Positions 1-7,087 are shown, counted from the first letter of the stretch. The stretch is 45,941 nucleotides of DNA from Methanobacteriota archaeon (GCA_027064425.1 JAMOPO010000026.1:1-45941), one strand, 5' to 3'. Program-made: numbers and translations. Notes: a model not told the origin generated them from the sequence alone.

Positions 1-163
1 TACGCCGTGTCCGATAAGGGCTGAAAGCATCCAGGCCCGAAGCGGTCCCCGAAAATAGGCGGCCGTTGAGGCCTCGGGTAAAAGACCCGGTTGATGGGGC
101 GGGGGTGTAAGGGCCGAGGGGCCGTATGGCCCCGAGGCCCTAAGCCCACCGCTCCCAATCGGC
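1..163 (+). rRNA. 23S ribosomal RNA, 3' end (partial)
   Basis: The first ~160 bases match the conserved 3' end of archaeal 23S rRNA: the stretch GATAAGGGCTGAAAGCATC near position 11, followed by CGAAGCGGTCCCC, then the terminal domain ending in CCACCGCTCCCAATC around 150-163. The 5' part of the gene lies outside the window. The exact 3' end is approximate, since it was judged only by similarity to the usual archaeal terminus. No 5S rRNA follows within the next 590 bases. Confidence 0.9.
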
Positions 164-310
164 CGACGACCCGGCGGGGGCCGGGCCATCCCCGCCCGGG
201 GCCGGCGAGCGTGAGGGTCGGAGGGAGGACCAGCTGCGAGACTCCCGAAGAGACTCCCGGAGGATGGGCGCGCCCGGGGGAGGCGGGGCTGAATCCTCGG
301 AACGGCCTTC

Positions 311-337
311 GAATCGTTACGACATTCGAAACGATTC
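311..337. repeat. Palindrome family copy 1 (downstream of 23S rRNA)
   Basis: Inverted repeat GAATCGTTACGA-CAT-TCGAAACGATTC: 12-bp arms with one mismatch around a 3-bp centre. It matches the core CGTTACGA-NNN-TCGTAACG seen at five other intergenic places in this window. Confidence 0.75.
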
Positions 338-349
338 CCGGGACGCTCC

Positions 350-372
350 GCCCGGGTGAAGTCGATCATCCC
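350..372. repeat. 23-bp direct repeat, copy 1
   Basis: A 23-bp stretch beginning GCCCGGGTGAAGTCG recurs without mismatch at 456-478, 106 bp downstream, in the post-23S non-coding region. Its function is unknown. Confidence 0.85.
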
Positions 373-403
373 GCGGGGCCACCGGTCACCCTCAAGGGCC
401 GAC

Positions 404-429
404 GCTCTTCATCGCGGCTCTTCATCGCG
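404..429. repeat. 13-bp tandem duplication
   Basis: GCTCTTCATCGCG occurs twice head to tail (404-416 and 417-429), followed by a decayed third unit GTGTCTTCCGCG. It lies between the two copies of the 23-bp direct repeat. Confidence 0.8.
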
Positions 430-455
430 GTGTCTTCCGCGCCGGCCGAACCTCA

Positions 456-478
456 GCCCGGGTGAAGTCGATCATCCC
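456..478. repeat. 23-bp direct repeat, copy 2
   Basis: Identical to 350-372. See that entry. Confidence 0.85.
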
Positions 479-574
479 CGGCGGGTCACGCGTAACGAGC
501 CTCGTCACTGGCGCCGCTTCCCCACCGTTTCCCCGTGATGCCGCCGTACCCCGGTCGAGTTGAAGGCTTCGCCG

Positions 575-599
575 AATCGTTGCGGGGTTTAGAACGATT
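575..599. repeat. Palindrome family copy 2 (degenerate)
   Basis: AATCGTT (575-581) and AACGATT (593-599) form perfect outer arms; the inner positions have decayed. Outer arm spacing is the same as in the better copies. Confidence 0.5.
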
Positions 600-749
600 A
601 CCGGCCGGGATCGCGCCCGACGGGTCCCGCGGTCCTCGGCGTCCTGTCGCTCGGGTGCACGTTCGGGTGCGCCGGTGTGGTGCGTGTGCGGCCGGTCGTG
701 GTTGGCGAAGGGTTTTTAGTCTCGGTGCGGTGGGTGCGTGGGTGGAGGC

Positions 750-839
750 GCGGGGGCGCCCGAGCCTGGTCAAAGGGGCGGGAATGAGGATCCCGTGGCC
801 GTAGGGCCGTCCCGGGTTCAAATCCCGGCCCCCGCACCA
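750..839 (+). tRNA. tRNA-Leu (anticodon GAG), CCA encoded
   Basis: Class II tRNA. Acceptor stem GCGGGGG (750-756) pairs with CCCCCGC (829-835); discriminator A at 836, and CCA encoded at 837-839. The anticodon stem CGGGA/TCCCG (779-783/791-795) encloses a 7-base loop with anticodon GAG at 786-788, reading CUC and CUU. A long variable arm (TGGCC...GGCC type) and a T-arm with TTCAAAT loop (817-823) complete the fold. There is no intron. The TATA-like TTTTTAG at 713-719 lies about 30 bp before the 5' end. Confidence 0.95.
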
Positions 840-844
840 GCGGG

Positions 845-869
845 AATCGTTATGGGTCTCGTAACGTTT
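845..869. repeat. Palindrome family copy 3 (between convergent tRNA-Leu and vhuD)
   Basis: CGTTATGG-GTC-TCGTAACG (848-866) inside AATCGTTATG...CGTAACGTTT. The right half is perfect; the left half has two changes. It lies between the 3' ends of tRNA-Leu (+) and vhuD (-), just beyond the SECIS hairpin. Confidence 0.65.
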
Positions 870-885
870 GTGGGTCGGCGGATCC

Positions 886-917
886 GCCCGGGGGTCCCGT
901 TCGGGTTCCCCCCGGGC
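886..917 (-). promoter_or_regulatory. Archaeal SECIS element in the vhuD 3' UTR
   Basis: Read on the minus strand, 19 bases after the vhuD stop, the sequence folds as a 9-bp stem GCCCGGGGG/CCCCCGGGC (909-917 with 886-894), an asymmetric internal loop with GAA on the 5' side (906-908) and a single A on the 3' side (895), then an upper CCCG/CGGG stem with a very small AA cap. The GAA-versus-A internal loop between two GC-rich helices is the conserved core of archaeal SECIS elements, which sit in the 3' UTR and direct UGA decoding as selenocysteine. Position, strand and structure fit the two in-frame UGA codons of the adjacent gene. Confidence 0.9.
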
Positions 918-935
918 CTCATCCCGCCGGTGCGT

Positions 936-1340
936 TTACTCCTGGAAGGGTGGGCCGAGTTCTTCGGCCCGTTTGTGCATTTCTTTGGCGGCTTTGACGA
1001 ACTTGTCGGCGTCGGCGGAGCTCATGAAGTACATCTCGACGCGCTCGGGCTCTAGGCCCATGGCTTCGAGGAGCTTCTTGGTGGCCTGGACGCGGCGTTC
1101 GCACTTGAGGTTGCCGTCCTCGTAGTTGCACTCTCCCTTCTTTCACCCGGCGATGAAGACGGTCCAGGCGCCTCTGGCGAGGGCGGTGAGGATGTGTTCG
1201 ATGCCGATGCGGCCGGTGCAGGGTACTCGGACGATTCTGACGCTGGTGGGGTACTGCATGCGGCTGGTGCCGGCGAGGTCGGCGGCGCCGTAGCCTCACT
1301 CGTAGCAGCAGAAGGCGACGACGATGGGTTCTTCTGCCAT
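936..1340 (-). CDS. vhuD: F420-non-reducing hydrogenase iron-sulfur subunit D, selenoprotein with two Sec (VhuD/MvhD family)
   Basis: A 134-residue protein found only when two in-frame UGA codons are read as selenocysteine: Sec15 (1296-1298) in FCCYE-Sec-GYGAADLAG and Sec66 (1143-1145) in FIAG-Sec-KKGECNY. The rest matches the MvhD family well (SRMQYPTSVRIVRVPCTGR, GNLKCERRV). MvhD/VhuD is the small [2Fe-2S] protein that links the NiFe hydrogenase to heterodisulfide reductase, where electrons from H2 are bifurcated. In family members with standard residues the Sec positions are Cys, so they are probably cluster ligands. ATG 1340 follows GGGTGATCACC, a strong Shine-Dalgarno match. A SECIS hairpin follows the stop. 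The other hydrogenase subunits are not in this window. Ordinary ORF calling misses or shifts the frame of this gene. Confidence 0.93.
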
Positions 1341-1371
1341 GGTGATCACCCGTGCGGGCGCTGGTGGGCTT

Positions 1372-1384
1372 TGGCTTAAATGGC
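1372..1384. promoter_or_regulatory. Shared bidirectional TATA box for vhuD (-) and aroA (+)
   Basis: GGCTTAAATGG is near-symmetric about its TTAA core. Counting ~26 bp each way gives transcription starts near 1351 (-) and 1403 (+), 11 and 6 bases before the vhuD ATG and the aroA GTG. I see no second TATA box in the 68-bp divergent gap. The start sites are inferred. Confidence 0.5.
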
Positions 1385-1408
1385 TTGTCATCGGGGGGTT
1401 CGATCGGG

Positions 1409-2704
1409 GTGTCGAGCGTGGGTCGGGTGGTGTTGGAGGGGGTTCGGGAGGTGTCGGGTGAGGTCTCGCCGCCGCCGTCGAAGAGTGGGTCGCATCGGGC
1501 GTTGTTGGCGGCGGCGTTGTGTGAGGGGGAGACGGTGCTGAGGAACGTGTTGGAGGCGGATGATGTGCGGGCGACGGTGGGTCTGTGTCGGGCGTTGGGT
1601 GCGGGTGTGGGGGTGGAGGGTGAGGGTCGGTGGGTGGTGCGGGTGTCGGGGTTCGGTTGTGAGCCTGGGGTGCCGGGTGATGTGGTGGATTGTGGGAACT
1701 CGGGGACGACGTTGCGGTTGGGGTGTGGTGTGGCGGGGTTGGTGGAGGGTCGGGTGGTGTTGACGGGTGATGAGTCGTTGCGGTCGCGGCCGGTGGGGGA
1801 CTTGTTGGCGGCGCTGCGGTCGTTGGGGGTGGAGGCGTGGGGTCGGGTGCGGGAGGGTGAGGAGTTCCCGCCGGTGGTGGTGTCGGGGCGGCCGTTTCGG
1901 GATCGGGTGGCGGTGTACGGGCGGGTGAGCTCGCAGTTCGTGAGCGCGCTGTTGTTCTTGGGGGCGGGGTTGGGGGAGCTGCGGGTGGATGTGGTGGGTG
2001 GGCTGCGGTCGCGGCCGTACGTGGACTTGACGGTGGAGGTGTTGGAGGCGTTCGGGGTGTCGGTGGGGCGGGAGGGGTCGTCGTTCGTGGTGGAGGGTCG
2101 GCCGGAGTCGCCGGGGGAGTTTCGGGTGGAGAATGACTGGAGCTCGGCGGGCTACTTCGTGGCGTTGGGGGCGATCGGTGGGAAGGTGTGGGTGCGTGGG
2201 GTGGATCTGGACTCGTCGCATCCGGACCGGCGGATCGTGGAGATTGTGGAGGAGATGGGGGCGGTGGTGCGGGAGCGTGGTGATGGTGTGGTGGTGCGGT
2301 CGTCGGGGTCGTTGGAGGGGGTGGAGGTGGATCTGTCGGACGCGCCGGATCTGGTGCCGACGGTGGCGGCGTTGGGGTGCTTCGCGGAGGGTGTGACGCG
2401 GATCGTGAACGTGGGTCACGTGCGGTTCAAGGAGGTGGATCGGCTGCGGGCGTTGGCGGAGGAGCTGCCGCGGTTCGGGGTGGAGGTGCGGGAGGGGCGG
2501 GACTGGTTGGAGGTGAGGGGTGGTGAGCCGGTGGGGGCGCGGGTGAGCTCGCGGGGTGATCATCGGATGGCGATGGCGTTGGCGGTGGTGGGTGCGTTCG
2601 CGCGGGGTGAGACGGTGATCGAGGGTGCGGACGCGGTGTCGGTCTCGTACCCGGGGTTCTGGGAGGATCTGGCGTCGGTGGGGGTGCGGGTGCGGTCGGG
2701 GTAG
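1409..2704 (+). CDS. aroA: 3-phosphoshikimate 1-carboxyvinyltransferase (EPSP synthase)
   Basis: Sixth step of the shikimate pathway: transfers enolpyruvyl from PEP to shikimate 3-phosphate. About 431 residues, normal for the family. N-terminal PPPSKSGSHR carries the conserved S3P/PEP-binding Lys (about residue 25); CGNSGTTLRLG, RSRPVGDLL, SSQFVSALL and the C-terminal GDHRMAMALAVVG are all family signatures. An upstream ATG at 1352 keeps the frame open but lies before the TATA box (1372-1384), so GTG 1409 (or GTG 1418) is the likelier start. aroC follows 62 bp later with its own promoter. Codons strongly prefer GTG, TTG, CGG and GGT, unlike most genes in the window. Confidence 0.95.
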   Translation: MSSVGRVVLEGVREVSGEVSPPPSKSGSHRALLAAALCEGETVLRNVLEADDVRATVGLCRALGAGVGVEGEGRWVVRVSGFGCEPGVPGDVVDCGNSGTTLRLGCGVAGLVEGRVVLTGDESLRSRPVGDLLAALRSLGVEAWGRVREGEEFPPVVVSGRPFRDRVAVYGRVSSQFVSALLFLGAGLGELRVDVVGGLRSRPYVDLTVEVLEAFGVSVGREGSSFVVEGRPESPGEFRVENDWSSAGYFVALGAIGGKVWVRGVDLDSSHPDRRIVEIVEEMGAVVRERGDGVVVRSSGSLEGVEVDLSDAPDLVPTVAALGCFAEGVTRIVNVGHVRFKEVDRLRALAEELPRFGVEVREGRDWLEVRGGEPVGARVSSRGDHRMAMALAVVGAFARGETVIEGADAVSVSYPGFWEDLASVGVRVRSG

Positions 2705-2726
2705 GCCGGCGGGCCCGGCGCCTGGG

Positions 2727-2736
2727 GTATTTAAGC
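2727..2736 (+). promoter_or_regulatory. TATA box of aroC
   Basis: GTATTTAAGC lies ~26 bp before a predicted start site near 2756, just before the chosen TTG start of aroC at 2767. Confidence 0.5.
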
Positions 2737-2766
2737 GCGGTGGGCGGGTTCGGGGCGGGGTGCTCG

Positions 2767-3945
2767 TTGAACACGCTGGGTCGGTGGTTCCGGGTCACGA
2801 CGTGGGGTGAGTCGCACGGTCGGGCGCTCGGTGCGGTGGTGGATGGGTGTCCGGCGGGGCTGCCGCTCTCGGAGGAGGATGTGCAGCGGGAGCTGGATCG
2901 GCGGCGCCCGGGTCAGTCTTCGGTCTCGACGCCGCGGTCGGAGCGGGATCGGGTGGAGTTCCTGTCGGGCGTGTACGAGGGTCGTACGCTCGGGACGCCG
3001 ATCAGCATGGTCGTGTGGAACGAGGACGTGGACTCGTCCAGGTACGAGCCGGTTAAGACGCGGCCGCGGCCGGGGCACGCGGACCTGACGTACCGGTGGA
3101 AGTACGGGCACGTGGATTGGCGGGGCGGTGGTCGGGCGTCGGGTCGGACGACGGTGGGTGTGGTGATGGGTGGGGCGGTGGCGCGGAAGCTGCTGCGGGA
3201 GGCGCCGCTGGAGGATCCGTTGGGGATCGAGATCGCGGGTCACGTGGTGCGGGTGGGCTCGGTGGAGGTGGGTGAGGTGGGGGAGCTCTCCGCGTCGGAG
3301 ATCCGGCGGCGGGCGGAGTCGAACCCGGTGAGGTGCGTGGACGGGTCGGTGGCGGAGGAGATGGTGGAGGAGATCGAGCGGGCGCGGGAGGAGGGGGATT
3401 CGGTGGGTGGGACGGTGGAGGTGGTGGCGGAGAACGTTCCGCCGGGGTTGGGTGACCCGGTGTTCGGGCGGTTGGACGGGGAGCTGGCGGGGGCGTTGAT
3501 GAGCATTCCGGCGGTGAAGGCGGTGGAGGTCGGGTCGGGCGTGGAGTGCTCGGGCATGCGGGGCTCGGAGCACAACGATCCGATCGTGTGGCGGGAGGGG
3601 CGGCCGGTGGTGGACGGTGATCGGTGCGGTGGGGTGCTGGGTGGGATCTCGTGCGGTGGTCGGCTGGTGGTGCGGGTGCACGTGAAGCCGACGCCGTCGG
3701 TCTCGGTCCCGCAGCGGACGGTGGATCTGGCCTCGGGGGAGGAGGTGGAGCTGTCGGTGGAGGGCCGGCACGACCCGTGCATCTGCCCGCGGGTGGTGCC
3801 GGTGGTCGAGGCGGTGGTGGCGATCGTGCTGGCGGACGCGGTCCTGCGGGCGGGGTACGTGAACCCGGATAGCGTGGAGCTGCCGGCGGCGTCGGTGGAG
3901 GACCGGTGGGAGGTGCTGCGGCGGAATCTGCCGTCGGAGGAGTGA
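2767..3945 (+). CDS. aroC: Chorismate synthase
   Basis: Last common step of aromatic amino acid synthesis: 1,4-elimination of phosphate from EPSP, needing reduced FMN. About 392 residues. Signatures are LGRWFRVTTWGESHG at the N-terminus, the R-P-GHAD and GGGRASGRTT region with conserved Arg/His residues, CSGMRGSEHND, and the C-terminal RHDPCICPRVVPVVEAV. TTG 2767 gives the usual family N-terminus (NTLGRWFRV); an in-frame GTG at 2740 would begin only a few bases after the TATA box and is less likely. It directly follows aroA, its pathway neighbour, and shares its unusual G/T-rich codon choice. Confidence 0.95.
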   Translation: MNTLGRWFRVTTWGESHGRALGAVVDGCPAGLPLSEEDVQRELDRRRPGQSSVSTPRSERDRVEFLSGVYEGRTLGTPISMVVWNEDVDSSRYEPVKTRPRPGHADLTYRWKYGHVDWRGGGRASGRTTVGVVMGGAVARKLLREAPLEDPLGIEIAGHVVRVGSVEVGEVGELSASEIRRRAESNPVRCVDGSVAEEMVEEIERAREEGDSVGGTVEVVAENVPPGLGDPVFGRLDGELAGALMSIPAVKAVEVGSGVECSGMRGSEHNDPIVWREGRPVVDGDRCGGVLGGISCGGRLVVRVHVKPTPSVSVPQRTVDLASGEEVELSVEGRHDPCICPRVVPVVEAVVAIVLADAVLRAGYVNPDSVELPAASVEDRWEVLRRNLPSEE

Positions 3946-3995
3946 GCCCGGGGTGGGCCGGGCCGTTAACCGGAGGTGGGCGCCGGCGGTGTGAG

Positions 3996-4006
3996 CAGGT
4001 TTTAAC
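3996..4006 (+). promoter_or_regulatory. TATA-like element before the class V aminotransferase
   Basis: AGGTTTTAACC lies ~38 bp upstream of the ATG at 4039, which leaves room for a short leader containing GGGGGGTTCGGG. Confidence 0.4.
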
Positions 4007-4038
4007 CCGCGGCGTGGGGCCGGTGCGGGGGGTTCGGG

Positions 4039-5181
4039 ATGGAGAAGCTGGTGCTGCTGCCGGGCCCGGTCATGGTGCACGAGGACGTGCTGCTGCGGTC
4101 GGCCAAGCAGGTGATGAATCACAGGAGTGAGGAGTTCGAGGAGGTCCTGCGGGAGTGCTTGGAGCTGTCGCGGTACGTGTTTCAGACGGAGGGTGAGGTG
4201 GCGATCATCACGGGCTCGGGCACGGCGGGCATGGAGGCGGCGGTGTACAGCCTGGTGGAGCCGGGCGAGGAGGTGGTGGCGGTGGTGAACGGGAAGTTCG
4301 GGGAGCGGTTCGCGGACATCGCGGAGCGGCGGGGCGCGGAGGTGATCCGGGTGGAGTTCGAGTGGGGTGAGGCGGCGGACCCGGAGCGGGTGGAGGAGGC
4401 TCTGGCGGACTCGGACGCGGAGGTCGTGACGATGGTACACTGTGAGACGTCGACGACGGTGCTGAATCCGGTGGAGGAGGTGGCGCGGGTCTGCCGGGAG
4501 TACGACGTGATCTTCGTGGTGGACGCGATCTCGTCGCTGGGCGGTGCGGAGTTCCGCATGGACGACTGGGGCGTGGACGTGTGCGTGACGGGGTCGCAGA
4601 AGGTGCTGGGCTGTCCGCCGGGGCTGGCGCTGGTGGCGGTGAACGACCGGGCGCTGGAGCGGATGGAGGAGCGGGAGTCGGGCAGCTACTACCTGGACCT
4701 GCCGAAGTACCTGAGGTTCTTGAAGGAGGATCCGATGCAGACGCCGTACACGCCGGCGGTGAACGAGTTCTACGCGCTGTTGGAGGCGCTGAGGCGGCTG
4801 AAGAAGGAGGGGCTGGAGAACCGGTGGGAGCGGTGCCGGGAGCTGCAGCGGGTGGTGCGTGAGGGCATCAGGGCGCTGGGGCTGGAGCTGTTCGTGGAGG
4901 ATGACGAGATCGCCTCGCCGACGGTGACCGGGGTCGTGTACCCGGACGGTGTGGACGACCGGGAGTTCCGGGGCCTGCTGCGGGACAAGTACGACGTGGT
5001 GGTGGCGGGCGGTCAGGACCATCTGGCGGGCAAGATCTTCCGGATCGGTCACATGGGTGAGGTCCGGGTGCGCGACATGGTGACCGCGGTGACGTGCGTG
5101 GGCCTGGCCATGCGGGAGCTGGGCGTGGACGTGGACGTGGGCGCGGCGGCGGAGGCGATGGCGGACGCGATCGGTGGCTAG
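4039..5181 (+). CDS. Class V PLP-dependent aminotransferase (serine-pyruvate / alanine-glyoxylate type)
   Basis: A 380-residue fold-type I aminotransferase. Visible features are the N-terminal LLPGPVMVHEDV, SGTAGMEAAVYSLV (phosphate-binding loop), VDAISSLGG with Asp162 for the pyridine nitrogen, and VTGSQKVLGCPPG with Lys188 as the Schiff-base lysine. The family covers serine-glyoxylate and alanine-glyoxylate aminotransferases. In Methanocaldococcus a class V homologue (MJ0959) has been reported as a broad-specificity aspartate aminotransferase that can make phosphoserine, so a role in amino-acid synthesis is likely here; the substrate cannot be told from sequence. It ends convergently with the next gene: both TAG stops share the palindrome CTAG. 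Confidence 0.88.
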   Translation: MEKLVLLPGPVMVHEDVLLRSAKQVMNHRSEEFEEVLRECLELSRYVFQTEGEVAIITGSGTAGMEAAVYSLVEPGEEVVAVVNGKFGERFADIAERRGAEVIRVEFEWGEAADPERVEEALADSDAEVVTMVHCETSTTVLNPVEEVARVCREYDVIFVVDAISSLGGAEFRMDDWGVDVCVTGSQKVLGCPPGLALVAVNDRALERMEERESGSYYLDLPKYLRFLKEDPMQTPYTPAVNEFYALLEALRRLKKEGLENRWERCRELQRVVREGIRALGLELFVEDDEIASPTVTGVVYPDGVDDREFRGLLRDKYDVVVAGGQDHLAGKIFRIGHMGEVRVRDMVTAVTCVGLAMRELGVDVDVGAAAEAMADAIGG

Positions 5182-5924
5182 CGGAGCTCCCGCAGCGGCC
5201 AGCGCTCGGTCCCCGTCCCCGCCTCCAGGGCCTTCACGGCGTCGACGACGTTGCCGTTCAGGATCATGGTCACGGAGAAGATGACGGTGCCGGGCAGGAC
5301 CTCGGCGGGGGCGCCCCGGTACACGGGCCGGGCGCCCGCGCCCTTGCCCGCGCCGATGAGGGCGCCGACGGTGGGCCCGACCTGGCTGAGGTGGTCCGTG
5401 GTGGCGAGCAGGACGGGGTCGTCCGTCTCGGGACCGACGTAGCCCACGCCGGGGATCTCCGTCGGCTCGCGGATGGGGCCGCCGCCCACGTCGTAGCACA
5501 GGTTCTTGATCGCGCGCAGGCACACCTCCGCGACCTCGTCCACCCGGTTCTCCGCGGCGTAGGTGTCGAACAGGGCGACGACGAGGTCCTGGTACTCGGA
5601 CTCGGGGCACTCGGCCTCGGCGTACGACGGCCCCTCCCCGGCCGTCTCGGGCTCCTCCGAAATCCCCATAACGTCCTCGCCGCCGTACCTCTCGAGCACC
5701 TCCAGGATCGCGGCGTTCAGCTCCTCCACCACGTCCCGCTCAGCCACGTACACCACCGCCAGGTCGTCGCCGCAGGACGGGCCCAGCGCGACGTACAGGA
5801 GCCCCTCCTTGTACCTCGCCTCGAGCTCCTCCAGATCGCGCTCGAGGCTCCGCAGGACGGACCGGGGCACGCGGACGTCGTTCTCGGACACGTCGGCCGA
5901 GATCGCAACGGCGCGAAGGCCCAT
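5178..5924 (-). CDS. Protein of unknown function
   Basis: About 248 residues, acidic, without a signal peptide or membrane segment. I do not recognise the family. Visible are GPSCGDDLAVVYVAE near residue 50, an acidic middle rich in Glu/Pro (residues ~75-110), and a well-ordered second half with LCYDVGGGPIREP, GVGYVGPETDDPVLLATTDH and GALIGAGKGAGARPVYRG. The Gly-rich motifs and ATTDHLSQVGP look like those of a conserved enzyme or ligand-binding protein. The chosen ATG (5924) has GGGGGAGG seven bases upstream; a longer form from 5960 would run into the divergent tsaC start. It is divergent from tsaC with only 28 bp between. Confidence 0.7.
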   Translation of the reverse strand: MGLRAVAISADVSENDVRVPRSVLRSLERDLEELEARYKEGLLYVALGPSCGDDLAVVYVAERDVVEELNAAILEVLERYGGEDVMGISEEPETAGEGPSYAEAECPESEYQDLVVALFDTYAAENRVDEVAEVCLRAIKNLCYDVGGGPIREPTEIPGVGYVGPETDDPVLLATTDHLSQVGPTVGALIGAGKGAGARPVYRGAPAEVLPGTVIFSVTMILNGNVVDAVKALEAGTGTERWPLRELR

Positions 5925-5932
5925 GCGGCCCT

Positions 5933-5945
5933 CCCCCTTGGGGGG
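5933..5945. promoter_or_regulatory. Palindromic double Shine-Dalgarno between divergent genes
   Basis: CCCCC-TTG-GGGGG supplies a G-run ribosome-binding site on both strands: for the - gene starting at 5924 and for tsaC starting at 5953. It makes up the heart of the 28-bp divergent spacer. Confidence 0.6.
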
Positions 5946-5952
5946 AAGGCCG

Positions 5953-6600
5953 GTGATCACGGTGGTCGAGGAGGAGGACGCGAGCGCCGTGGATCAGGCC
6001 GTGAGCGCCCTGCGCGCGGGAAAGCTCGTCGCCCTCCCCTGCGACACGGTCTACTCGCTCAGCTGCGACGCGACCAGCCCCGAGGCCGTGAAGCGGGTGT
6101 TCGAGGTCAAGCGCCGGCCCCGGGACAAGCCCGTGAGCGTGGCCGTGCACTCGCCCGAGGCCGCGCTGAAGCTGCTTAAGCCCGTGCCGGGGCTCAAGAG
6201 GGCGCTGGAGACGCTCACCCCGGGTCCCGTGACCATCGTCGCCCCGGCCCGATCCGGGGTCGTGGCGGAGCAGGTGACGGCCGGTCGGGACACGCTGGGG
6301 GTGAGGATCCCGGACCACCCCTTCTTCCTCCGGGTCGTGCGCCGCTTCGGCAGGCCCGTGGTGACCACGTCCGCGAACGTCTCGGGCGAGCCGGCCCCGG
6401 TGGACGCGAACGGGGTGATCGAGCAGCTCGGGGACGACCTAGACCTCCTCGTTGAGGGCGAGTGCCCGATCAAGGAGCCGTCAACGGTCATCGAACTCAA
6501 GCCGGACGGTGAGATCGAGATACTCCGCGAGGGGGCCCTGTCCCGCGAGGAGATCCTCGAGGCCCTGGAAGGGGTGGTTCCCGGTGTCGGAAAAGGGTAA
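5953..6600 (+). CDS. tsaC: L-threonylcarbamoyladenylate synthase (TsaC/Sua5/YrdC family)
   Basis: Makes threonylcarbamoyl-AMP from Thr, bicarbonate and ATP, the first step of tRNA t6A37 formation. About 215 residues covering one YrdC domain. Features are AGKLVALPCDTVYSLSCDA, the signature KRRPRDKPVSVAV (K-R..K-P), TPGPVTIV, LGVRIPDHPF and VVTTSANVSGEPAP. The open frame extends upstream to 5563 only as a shadow of the opposite gene; GTG 5953 follows GGGGGGAAGG and gives the normal N-terminus. Its end overlaps the next gene by 17 bases, so the two are probably translated together. Confidence 0.92.
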   Translation: MITVVEEEDASAVDQAVSALRAGKLVALPCDTVYSLSCDATSPEAVKRVFEVKRRPRDKPVSVAVHSPEAALKLLKPVPGLKRALETLTPGPVTIVAPARSGVVAEQVTAGRDTLGVRIPDHPFFLRVVRRFGRPVVTTSANVSGEPAPVDANGVIEQLGDDLDLLVEGECPIKEPSTVIELKPDGEIEILREGALSREEILEALEGVVPGVGKG

Positions 6601-7048
6601 GGGGCTGAAGGCGTTCCTCAACGGCTTCCGGGAGGCGGTCCTCGACGTCACCGACGGCGAGGGGGTGCTCGTCTACTCCGGCTGCGCCGGCACGTGCACG
6701 CCCTTCGCCGAGCTCCTCGCTTTCACACTCCGCGAGACGGACCTCGAGCAGTACTACTCCATCGACCTCAGCCGCGAGTTCCACCGGATGGAGCTCCGGG
6801 AGCACGGGTTCACGGTCACGGACGAGACCGAGCGGCTGGAGGAGGCGGACGCGATCGTCCTCCTCGGCGGCCTGGCGATGCCCATCTCCGACGTAACGGT
6901 CGAGGACGCGCGCGAGTTCGTCGAGGAGCTCGGAAACCCGCCCGTCATCGGCGTCTGCTTCATGAACATGTTCGAGCGGGCGGGCTGGACGGAGAAGCTG
7001 GACTTCCACACCATCATCGACGGGTACCTCGAGGTTACCATCGAGTAG
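6584..7048 (+). CDS. Probable DUF2124-family protein (methanogen-conserved, unknown function)
   Basis: About 154 residues. The motifs LVYSGCAGTCTPFAELLAF, ADAIVLLGGLAMPISDVTV and PVIGVCFMNMFERAGW fit my memory of the DUF2124 family, a methanogen group with a Rossmann-like fold and several conserved Cys; I cannot confirm the assignment without a search. Its function is unknown. GTG 6584 gives a sensible N-terminus and overlaps the end of tsaC by 17 bases. The next gene follows at once after TAG-GGGG. Confidence 0.75.
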   Translation: MSEKGKGLKAFLNGFREAVLDVTDGEGVLVYSGCAGTCTPFAELLAFTLRETDLEQYYSIDLSREFHRMELREHGFTVTDETERLEEADAIVLLGGLAMPISDVTVEDAREFVEELGNPPVIGVCFMNMFERAGWTEKLDFHTIIDGYLEVTIE

Positions 7049-7087
7049 GGGGTCCCCCTGATCGGCGTACCCCGCCAGCCGGCGCGG

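Larger units (their letters stand above)
164..749. other. Long non-coding region between 23S rRNA and tRNA-Leu
   Basis: About 590 bases with no convincing gene. The open frames here are short, rich in Arg/Pro/Gly, and have no recognisable start signal or domain. I looked for the 5S rRNA hallmark (CCGAACNCGGAAG-like loop) and did not find it. The region contains a perfect 23-bp direct repeat (350-372 and 456-478), a 13-bp tandem duplication (404-429), and two copies of the palindrome family described separately (311-337, 575-599). A TATA-like TTTTTAG at 713-719 probably serves the tRNA. Confidence 0.7.

Noticed and set aside
350-478. A box C/D small RNA around the 23-bp direct repeats
   Set aside because: The ATGATC seen on the minus strand only partly resembles a C box, and no matching D box with guide spacing was found.
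164-749. A possible 5S rRNA gene after 23S
   Set aside because: No CCGAAC...GGAAG loop or paired 120-base fold was found.
919-1299. A 126-codon Arg-rich open frame on the minus strand
   Set aside because: It is a frame-shifted shadow of vhuD; the true frame is split by the two Sec codons.
2731-5610. A 959-codon open frame on the minus strand
   Set aside because: It is antisense to aroA's downstream neighbours aroC and the aminotransferase, is made almost wholly of Arg/His/Pro/Leu, and shows no domain. It is a shadow of G-rich codons on the other strand.
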